A stretch of 10,715 nucleotides of DNA, from NCBI GenBank assembly GCA_016219235.1, contig JACRBO010000853.1, positions 1 through 10,715 on the forward strand. Direction: 5' to 3'. Position 1 is the first letter of the stretch. The number at the start of each line of letters is the position of its first letter. The translations under genes were made by a program, and so were the position numbers. The notes beneath the pieces were generated by a model that had not been told where the DNA came from, did no database searches, and saw nothing but the letters and a program-made list of their open reading frames with translations. Origin of the DNA: Chloroflexota bacterium. GTDB lineage: Bacteria; Chloroflexota; Anaerolineae; Fen-1058. Of this stretch, positions 5,936 through 10,715 are shown one piece after another.

Positions 5936-7738
5936 ATGGACGAACAACATATCCGCAATTTCTGCATCATTGCACACGTCGATCACGGCAAATCCACGCT
6001 GGCCGATCGGCTGTTGGAACAGACCGGCACGCTGACCCCGCGCGAGATGAGCGCTCAAGTGCTGGACACGATGGACCTCGAACGCGAAAAAGGCGTCACG
6101 ATCAAGGCCTCCGCTGTACGCATGCGCTACACCGCGCTGAACGGCGAAGAGTATGAGATGAACTTGATCGACACGCCCGGCCACGTGGACTTTACCTACG
6201 AAGTCAGCCGCGCGCTGTATGCGTGTGAGGGCGCGATCCTCGTCATCGACGCGACGCAGGGCGTGGAAGCGCAAACGCTGGCGAATCTCTATCTGGCGAT
6301 CGACGCCGATCTATCGATCGTGCCGGTGCTCAACAAGATCGATCTGGCATCTGCGCGGCCCGACGAGGTCGCCGCCGAAGTGACGCACATCCTGGGCGGC
6401 AAACCGGAAGACGTCCTGCGCGTCTCGGCCAAGGAAGGCGTCGGCATCGGCCCGCTGCTGGAAGCGGTCGTGCGCGACGTGCCGCCGCCGAAAGGCACAC
6501 CGACCGGGTCGCCGCGCGCCTTGATTTTCGACACGCACTACGACACGTACAAGGGCGTCATCGCTTACGTGCGCGTGATCGACGGCACGATCGATCTGGG
6601 CACGAAGATCAGATTGATGGCCACCGGCATCGAAGCCGACCCGATGGAGATCGGCATCTTTGCGCCCACGATGAAAGCCACGGGCCAGCTCGAGGCCGGG
6701 GAAGTCGGTTACATCGCCACCGGCATGAAGACCATTCGCGATTGCCACGTGGGCGATACGATCACGGCGGCGGCCAATCCCACGACCAATCCGCTGCCCG
6801 GTTATCGGCCCGTCAAACCAATGGTCTTTGCCGGCGTCTACCCGGTCGAGACCGATGACTATCCGCTCCTGAAAGACGCGCTGGAGAAATTGCAGCTCAA
6901 CGATGCATCCCTGATCTATGAGCCGGAAACGTCGCAGGCGCTCAACTTTGGCTTCCGCTGCGGCTTTCTGGGCCTGTTCCACATGGAGATCATTCAGGAG
7001 CGCCTGGAACGCGAATACGATCTGGACATCATCGCCACTGCGCCCAGCGTGGAATACGAAATCCTGCTGGCGACGGGCGAAGCCATCACGATCGATTCTC
7101 CGGCCCAACTGCCCGATCCGTCCATCATCGACGAGATCCGCGAACCGTGGATGAAGGTGCAGATCTTCACGCCGTCCGAGTATATCGGCACGGTGATGGA
7201 ATTGGTCATCAAGCGGCGCGGCGAACAGCTGGGCATGGAGTATCTCGATCCCCTGCGTGTCATGATCACCTACGCGCTGCCGTTGTCGGAACTCATCATC
7301 GATTTTCACGATCACCTGAAGAGCCGGACGCGCGGTTACGCCTCGATGGACTATTCGTTCCTGGACTATCGCACCGAAGACCTGGTGAAGATGGATATCC
7401 TCGTCAACGAGCTGGTCGTCGATGCGCTGGCGATGATCGTGCATCGCAATTCGGCCTATAATAAAGGCAGCGCCATCGTCTCGAAGATGAAGGAACTGAT
7501 CCCGCCGCAAATGTTCATCGTGCCGATTCAGGCTGCGGTCGGCGGCAAGATCATCTCGCGCGCCAACGTGCGCGCGCAGCGCAAGGACGTGCTGGCCAAG
7601 TGCTATGGCGGCGACATCAGCCGCAAGCGCAAGTTGCTGGAGAAGCAGAAGGCCGGCAAGAAGCGCATGAAGATGGTGGGCCAGGTGGAAGTTCCGCAGG
7701 AAGCGTTTATGGCGATTTTGAAGGTGGGGGAAGATTAA
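5936..7738 (+). CDS. lepA: Elongation factor 4 (LepA), ribosomal back-translocase GTPase
   Basis: Translational GTPase that acts on the ribosome and has been reported to back-translocate tRNAs and to influence initiation or ribosome assembly. It is 600 residues, the normal EF4 length. Visible landmarks: G1 AHVDHGKS (13-20), the switch region with MDLEREKG, G3 DTPGH (79-83), G4 NKID (133-136), the conserved FGFRCGFLGLFHMEIIQERL block, and the LepA-specific C-terminus with LAKCYGGDISRKRKLLEKQK ahead of VEVPQEAFMAILKVGED. Start 5936 is chosen because RNFCIIAHVDHGKS follows within six residues as in other LepA proteins; an in-frame TTG at 5885 lies upstream of the likely -10 box. It is preceded by a TATAAT but no ribosome binding site, suggesting leaderless translation. 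Its neighbour map is also housekeeping. Confidence 0.98.
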   Translation: MDEQHIRNFCIIAHVDHGKSTLADRLLEQTGTLTPREMSAQVLDTMDLEREKGVTIKASAVRMRYTALNGEEYEMNLIDTPGHVDFTYEVSRALYACEGAILVIDATQGVEAQTLANLYLAIDADLSIVPVLNKIDLASARPDEVAAEVTHILGGKPEDVLRVSAKEGVGIGPLLEAVVRDVPPPKGTPTGSPRALIFDTHYDTYKGVIAYVRVIDGTIDLGTKIRLMATGIEADPMEIGIFAPTMKATGQLEAGEVGYIATGMKTIRDCHVGDTITAAANPTTNPLPGYRPVKPMVFAGVYPVETDDYPLLKDALEKLQLNDASLIYEPETSQALNFGFRCGFLGLFHMEIIQERLEREYDLDIIATAPSVEYEILLATGEAITIDSPAQLPDPSIIDEIREPWMKVQIFTPSEYIGTVMELVIKRRGEQLGMEYLDPLRVMITYALPLSELIIDFHDHLKSRTRGYASMDYSFLDYRTEDLVKMDILVNELVVDALAMIVHRNSAYNKGSAIVSKMKELIPPQMFIVPIQAAVGGKIISRANVRAQRKDVLAKCYGGDISRKRKLLEKQKAGKKRMKMVGQVEVPQEAFMAILKVGED

Positions 7739-7761
7739 GCAGTTCATAATTCATAATGCTT

Positions 7762-7800
7762 AGTGCATAATGCCAATGGCTCATCACGGCATTATGCACT
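7762..7800. repeat. AT-rich inverted repeat between lepA and map
   Basis: AGTGCATAATGCC (7762-7774) and GGCATTATGCACT (7788-7800) form a perfect 13-bp stem (14 with T7761/A7801) around a 13-nt loop. The flanks repeat ATAATGC and CATAAT words, and base composition is much richer in AT than the surrounding genes. It has no T-run on the + strand and no coding capacity. Candidates are a dispersed palindromic repeat, a processing site or a weak terminator for lepA. Confidence 0.7.
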
Positions 7801-7823
7801 ATGAATTACGCACTATGCATTAC
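7796..7823. repeat. 14-bp tandem duplication in the lepA/map gap
   Basis: GCACTATGAATTAC (7796-7809) is followed directly by GCACTATGCATTAC (7810-7823), 13 of 14 identical. The first copy overlaps the right arm of the inverted repeat, so the duplication appears to have copied part of that palindrome. Confidence 0.85.
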
Positions 7824-7836
7824 CCGGAGTACTTGA

Positions 7837-8613
7837 ATGGCAATTGAACTGAAAACGCCGCAGCAGATCGCCATCATGCGTGAGGCGGGACGGCTGGTGG
7901 CCGAGACGTTTGAAGTCTTGCGTCCGCACGTGGTGCCGGGCGTGACCACGCTTGATCTGGATCGCATGGCCGAAGAGTATATCCGCAAGCACGGCGCGAT
8001 TCCGCTGTACAAAGGTTACATCCCGCACGGCGCGCGCGATATTCCGCCTTTCCCCGCGACGATTTGCGCGTCCGTCAACGAGGTGATCTGTCACGGCATC
8101 CCCACGGCCAAACACGTCTTGAAAGACGGCGACATCATCGGCGTGGACATCGGCGTGTTGTACAAGGGCTGGTGCGGCGATTCGTGCATGACCTACGCCG
8201 TAGGCCAGGTCAATGGCGTGACGCAAAAGTTGATGGACGTGACGCGGCGCAGTCTGGAACTGGCGATTCAAGAGGCGCGTGACGGCGGACGGCTGGGCGA
8301 CATCGGTTTTGCGATTCAACGGCACGTGGAAGTCAATGGCTTCTCGGTCGTGCGCGAGTATACCGGGCACGGTCTGGGCCGTGAGCTCCACGAGGCGCCC
8401 ACCGTGCTACACATCGGCAAACGCGGCACCGGCATGAAGTTGCGCACGGGCATGGTCTTCACCATCGAGCCGATGGTGAATGCGGGCAAACCCGAAACGC
8501 GCCTGATGTCCGATCGCTGGGGCGTGCGCACCGCCGACGGTTCACTCTCCGCGCAATACGAGCATTCACTCGCCATCACGTCTAACGGGCCGGAGATTCT
8601 GACGCTGGTGTAA
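7837..8613 (+). CDS. map: Methionine aminopeptidase, type I
   Basis: Cytoplasmic dimetal hydrolase that removes the initiator methionine from nascent proteins. The 258 residues form a single pita-bread domain without the N-terminal zinc-finger extension or the type II insert. The five expected metal ligands are all present: D104 and D115 in GVDIGV...CGDSC, H178 in YTGHGLG, E211 in FTIEPM, and E242 in QYEHS. H86 in CHGIP is the conserved catalytic histidine. A few extra residues in the YIPHGARDIPPFP segment (61-73) lengthen the loop before the core compared with E. coli Map. Start 7837 is supported by GGAG at 7826-7829 with 7-nt spacing. It follows lepA by 98 bp and ends in a clear terminator. 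Active enzyme expected. Confidence 0.98.
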   Translation: MAIELKTPQQIAIMREAGRLVAETFEVLRPHVVPGVTTLDLDRMAEEYIRKHGAIPLYKGYIPHGARDIPPFPATICASVNEVICHGIPTAKHVLKDGDIIGVDIGVLYKGWCGDSCMTYAVGQVNGVTQKLMDVTRRSLELAIQEARDGGRLGDIGFAIQRHVEVNGFSVVREYTGHGLGRELHEAPTVLHIGKRGTGMKLRTGMVFTIEPMVNAGKPETRLMSDRWGVRTADGSLSAQYEHSLAITSNGPEILTLV

Positions 8614-8641
8614 CAGGATGCAAGAAGCAGGATGCAAGAGG
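8614..8641. repeat. 14-bp tandem duplication after map
   Basis: CAGGATGCAAGAAG (8614-8627) begins immediately after the map stop codon and is followed directly by CAGGATGCAAGAGG (8628-8641), 13 of 14 identical. The end of the second copy forms the left base of the terminator stem. Confidence 0.85.
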
Positions 8642-8674
8642 CGAGTCAGTCAATCGACTCGCCTCTTGGTTTTT
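8635..8674 (+). terminator. Intrinsic terminator of map
   Basis: CAAGAGGCGAGTC (8635-8647) and GACTCGCCTCTTG (8656-8668) form a perfect 13-bp stem with an 8-nt loop, followed by TTTTT at 8670-8674. The T-run overlaps the stop codon of the convergent minus-strand gene. Read on the minus strand the stem is followed by no T-run, so it should be directional. Confidence 0.92.
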
Positions 8675-9329
8675 AGAGCGCGGCTAACACGGCGGCTCGC
8701 ATCGCTTCGGCGAAGTCGTCGCGGCGCGAGGCGTAGATGAGGCGCGAATCGGATTCGATGACGGTTGGTCCGGTCAGCGCAACGGTTTTATCGGGCCGGG
8801 CCGCGTGCCGAATGAGGCACGGCATACCCGTTGCCATAGAGCGCAGTTCGTTGCCGGTTTCGATCAATTGTCCCAATCCATCGGCTGTGATGATCACGCC
8901 CGGCACGAACAACAGTTTGCCCGGATAATTCAAGAACGCATCCAGCGTGCGCGGATCGGGCGGTACACTGAACGTCACAGCATCGGCGCGAAAGGCTTCA
9001 AACGCGCCGCGCGCCGCGTGAACGACGCTGTCGCCGAGCGGGCCGAAACGGGTATCCAGCACAATCGGGATGTCGTCTGGCACATAGCGCGTGATGCGCT
9101 CCAGCGCGATCATGCCGGGTGCGCCTTCGCTGAAATAGTACGCGGGATCGATCACATAAGCGGCGACCAGATCGCGCGTGGCGTCGATGAGGGCTTGCGC
9201 GAAGGGCAGCATGGCATCATCGGTGCGGGCGAAGGGCAGCGGCATTTTCGCTGCCGGAATATCCAGCCGCAAGCCCAACGGTGAGCGGTTTTGCCAGGAA
9301 CGGGCTGCGAGTTTAGTCAGGTAGTCCAT
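8673..9329 (-). CDS. Degenerate PyrF-like (orotidine-5'-phosphate decarboxylase family) protein
   Basis: The 218 residues fit the TIM-barrel OMP decarboxylase family (type 2 PyrF, usually about 270 residues). The LAARS...LGLRLDIP start resembles the LAAR...CVGLDPD opening. The ALIDATRDLVAAY and IPIVLDTRFGPLGDS...ARGAFEAFRADAVT stretches follow the family's helix and strand pattern. The end, ESDSRLIYASRRDDFAEAMRAA, resembles the SSRAIIYAS...DFAEAARAA terminus. However, the family motif DAKRGDIG reads DTRFGPLG here (residues 92-99), so the catalytic lysine is R94 and the aspartate is P97. The lysine of the AYKP segment is V59. Decarboxylation of OMP is therefore unlikely; ligand binding or regulation is possible but unknown. 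No Shine-Dalgarno precedes ATG 9329. The frame is intact and convergent with map. Family assignment is from memory of motifs. Confidence 0.72.
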   Translation of the reverse strand: MDYLTKLAARSWQNRSPLGLRLDIPAAKMPLPFARTDDAMLPFAQALIDATRDLVAAYVIDPAYYFSEGAPGMIALERITRYVPDDIPIVLDTRFGPLGDSVVHAARGAFEAFRADAVTFSVPPDPRTLDAFLNYPGKLLFVPGVIITADGLGQLIETGNELRSMATGMPCLIRHAARPDKTVALTGPTVIESDSRLIYASRRDDFAEAMRAAVLAAL

Positions 9330-9335
9330 GTCCGA

Positions 9336-9341
9336 AGTTTA
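9336..9341 (-). promoter_or_regulatory. Possible -10 box of the PyrF-like gene
   Basis: On the minus strand TAAACT lies six bases before the ATG at 9329, with TATGGT a little further upstream as an alternative. Either would give a very short or leaderless transcript, which fits the absence of a ribosome binding site. No convincing -35 box is visible. Confidence 0.3.
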
Positions 9342-9361
9342 CCATACGCGCCGTCGATTCG

Positions 9362-9390
9362 TTGCGAGTCGTTGATCGTCATGCTATAAT
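9362..9390 (+). promoter_or_regulatory. Sigma-70-type promoter of the YbhN-like gene
   Basis: TTGCGA (9362-9367) and TATAAT (9385-9390) are separated by 17 bp, and a TGC extended -10 element directly precedes the -10 box. The expected transcription start is near 9396-9398, giving a leader of about 60 nt that begins with the hairpin at 9401. Confidence 0.75.
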
Positions 9391-9400
9391 CGGCAACGTC

Positions 9401-9438
9401 TCTGCGGCGACTTCTGCGGTGTAGAAAGTCGCCGCAGA
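9401..9438 (+). promoter_or_regulatory. 5'-UTR hairpin of the YbhN-like gene
   Basis: TCTGCGGCGACTT (9401-9413) pairs perfectly with AAGTCGCCGCAGA (9426-9438) over 13 bp around a 12-nt loop. The word TCTGCGG recurs at 9413-9419, so the right arm could instead pair with that copy in a weaker 7-bp stem. No T-run follows and the ribosome binding site (GAGGA, 9449-9453) stays outside both structures. Likely roles are mRNA 5'-end protection or a binding site. Confidence 0.65.
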
Positions 9439-9457
9439 TCATGAATTCGAGGAACTG

Positions 9458-10498
9458 ATGTGGCGTAAACCGCAAATCTGGATCGGCTTCATCGTCAGCG
9501 CGCTGGCTCTGTATCTGGCCTTCAGCGGCATCGAATGGCAGCAACTGGGTGAAGCACTGGCCCGGGCAAATTACGGGTATCTGCTGCCGGCGGCCGGCGC
9601 GTTGATTGTGGCGATCATGATCCGCGCCGAACGCTGGCGCTGGCTCTACGGCGAGCGTCGGGCGCGCGTCTCATTTGCGCGGGCGTTCAGTGTCCTCTCG
9701 ATCGGCTACTTCATCACCAACACGTTTCCCTTGCGATTGGGTGAAGTGGCGCGCACGATCTTCATCGCGCGCGGCGGCGCGGTCACGATCGCGCACACCG
9801 CCTCGACAATCGTCGTCGAACACGTGCTGGATGTACTGACCGTCCTGGGCATCTTGGTCTTTCTGCTGGCGGGCGGCAGCGTCCCCCTGCCCGAGTGGGC
9901 CTTGCAAGGCGCACAGTTGTCGGCACTCGGTTTCGGTGCGGCTTTGATCGTGATGCTGATCCTGGTGTGGCAGCGCGTGCGCGTGGAACGCTGGGCCGAG
10001 CAAATCCTCGATCGGATTCCGCGCCTGCACACCGCGACATGGTTACAGCGTGTCATTCACATCCTGGACGGTTTCGCCGTTTTACAGCCGGGCAGACCCT
10101 TGCTGATGATCGTGTTGTGGTCTGTGGCCGGTTGGCTCACCTCAGCCGTGACGTTTCACCTGGCGCTGCTGGCCTTTGTGCCCAACCCACCGTTCATCGT
10201 GTCGTTATTCACGACTGTGACCAGCACCTTCGCGTTGCTGTTGCCGGCGACGCCGGGCGGCATCGGCGTGCTGCAGGCCGCCATCAAGTTGTCGCTGCTG
10301 GTCTTCAGCATCAACGAAAACACCGCGCTGAGTTTTGCCATCGCCTTCCACGTGATGGAGATCATTGTGATGGACCTGATGGGCGCGTTCGCGTTGTGGC
10401 GTGAGGCCGGTTCGTGGGCGTCGATGAAAGCTCAACTTCGATCGGTCACGGCGTCGTCGGCGACGACGGCTTCGACTTCGGGAACTCCCTCGGCATGA
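9458..10498 (+). CDS. YbhN/LPG-synthase-TM-type flippase-like membrane protein
   Basis: Integral membrane protein of 346 residues of the lysylphosphatidylglycerol-synthase transmembrane (UPF0104/YbhN) family, whose members are generally linked to lipid or lipid-linked sugar handling in the cytoplasmic membrane. About eight or nine hydrophobic spans are visible. Family-like landmarks are a short N-terminal span followed by RAERWRWLY (56-64), NTFPLRLGEVAR (88-99), a STIVVEHVLDVL segment (116-127) and LPATPGGIGVLQA (262-274). The last 25 residues are Ser/Thr/Ala-rich and probably disordered. There is no C-terminal LPG-synthase catalytic domain, so it is not a full MprF. Start 9458 is supported by GAGG at 9449-9452. 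It overlaps the following glycosyltransferase gene by ATGA, suggesting the pair acts together in envelope glycolipid or polysaccharide synthesis. Confidence 0.9.
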   Translation: MWRKPQIWIGFIVSALALYLAFSGIEWQQLGEALARANYGYLLPAAGALIVAIMIRAERWRWLYGERRARVSFARAFSVLSIGYFITNTFPLRLGEVARTIFIARGGAVTIAHTASTIVVEHVLDVLTVLGILVFLLAGGSVPLPEWALQGAQLSALGFGAALIVMLILVWQRVRVERWAEQILDRIPRLHTATWLQRVIHILDGFAVLQPGRPLLMIVLWSVAGWLTSAVTFHLALLAFVPNPPFIVSLFTTVTSTFALLLPATPGGIGVLQAAIKLSLLVFSINENTALSFAIAFHVMEIIVMDLMGAFALWREAGSWASMKAQLRSVTASSATTASTSGTPSA

Positions 10499-10715
10499 AA
10501 GTCCTGATTGCACTGACCTACTATCGACCGCACACCAGCGGCCTGACGATCTACGCCGAGCGGCTGGCGCGTGCGCTGGCGGCGCGTGGTCATCGCGTCA
10601 CGGTGCTGACCTCCCAGTACGATAAATCCCTGCCGCGCACCGAGCACCTGCATGGGGTCGATGTCGTGCGCGTGCCCGTGGCCTTGCGCGTCAGCAAAGG
10701 CGTCATCATGCCGAC
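10495..10715 (+). CDS. GT4-type glycosyltransferase, N-terminal part (cut by window edge)
   Basis: The first 73 codons of a probable GT-B fold glycosyltransferase, family GT4. The opening MKVLIALTYYRPHTSGLTIY and the following AERLARALAARGHRVTVLTS form the first Rossmann beta-alpha-beta, with the family's G-H-x-V-x-V-L-T pattern at residues 34-41. The later GVDVVRVPV is typical of the next strand. The acceptor is unknown because the donor-site half lies outside the window. The ATG overlaps the preceding stop by 4 nt with no strong ribosome binding site, so translation is probably coupled to the YbhN-like gene. The substrate may be a lipid carrier that the neighbour helps handle; that is inference. 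Confidence 0.88.
   Translation, partial: MKVLIALTYYRPHTSGLTIYAERLARALAARGHRVTVLTSQYDKSLPRTEHLHGVDVVRVPVALRVSKGVIMP

Noticed and set aside
6311..7747. Long minus-strand open frame (478 codons) opposite lepA
   Set aside because: Its His/Arg/Asp-rich composition is the usual antisense shadow of a GC-rich gene, and the + strand encodes unmistakable LepA.
8805..9284. Plus-strand open frame opposite the PyrF-like gene
   Set aside because: The minus-strand product shows family-like PyrF segments, while the plus-strand product has shadow-type composition and no ribosome binding site.

Overview
This is a GC-rich, densely coded bacterial segment with seven complete genes plus one gene cut off at each edge. 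All genes lie on the + strand except one on the minus strand. The gene set suggests a Chloroflexota (Anaerolineae-like) genome: a KimA-like APC permease close to a pair of half-size TrkA proteins, an animal-like type II P-type ATPase, and gaps filled with short palindromes. That assignment is inference from gene content and style, not a measured match.

Region 1 (1-5749) looks like a cation-homeostasis block. It holds the C-terminal part of a KimA/APC-type permease, a 935-residue P-type ATPase of the Na,K/H,K (IIC) kind, and two TrkA-type RCK regulators of 215 and 221 residues separated by 2 bp. A plausible reading is one K+/Na+ unit in which the permease imports K+, the ATPase exchanges or expels cations at ATP cost, and the RCK pair senses nucleotide to gate a K+ transporter. 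No TrkH/KtrB channel subunit is visible, so the partner of the RCK pair may be the permease or may lie outside the window.

Region 2 (5750-8668) is housekeeping: lepA (elongation factor 4) and map (type I methionine aminopeptidase). lepA is preceded by a complex palindromic region and a TATAAT box so close to the ATG that the mRNA should be nearly leaderless. An AT-rich inverted repeat sits between lepA and map. A very good intrinsic terminator follows map.

Region 3 (8673-10715) has a minus-strand gene for a shortened orotidine-5'-phosphate-decarboxylase-like protein that appears to have lost its catalytic lysine and aspartate. Divergent from it, behind a good extended -10 promoter and a long 5'-UTR hairpin, are a YbhN/LPG-synthase-type membrane protein and the start of a GT4 glycosyltransferase. 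These two overlap by 4 nt and probably serve envelope glycolipid or polysaccharide assembly.

The most unusual items are the degenerate PyrF-like protein, the ATPase-containing K+ block, and three separate intergenic gaps that each carry a 14-bp unit duplicated in tandem with exactly one mismatch. No gene-free stretch exceeds 190 bp. I saw no tRNA, rRNA, CRISPR array, transposase or integrase. I found no convincing wholly new multi-gene system.
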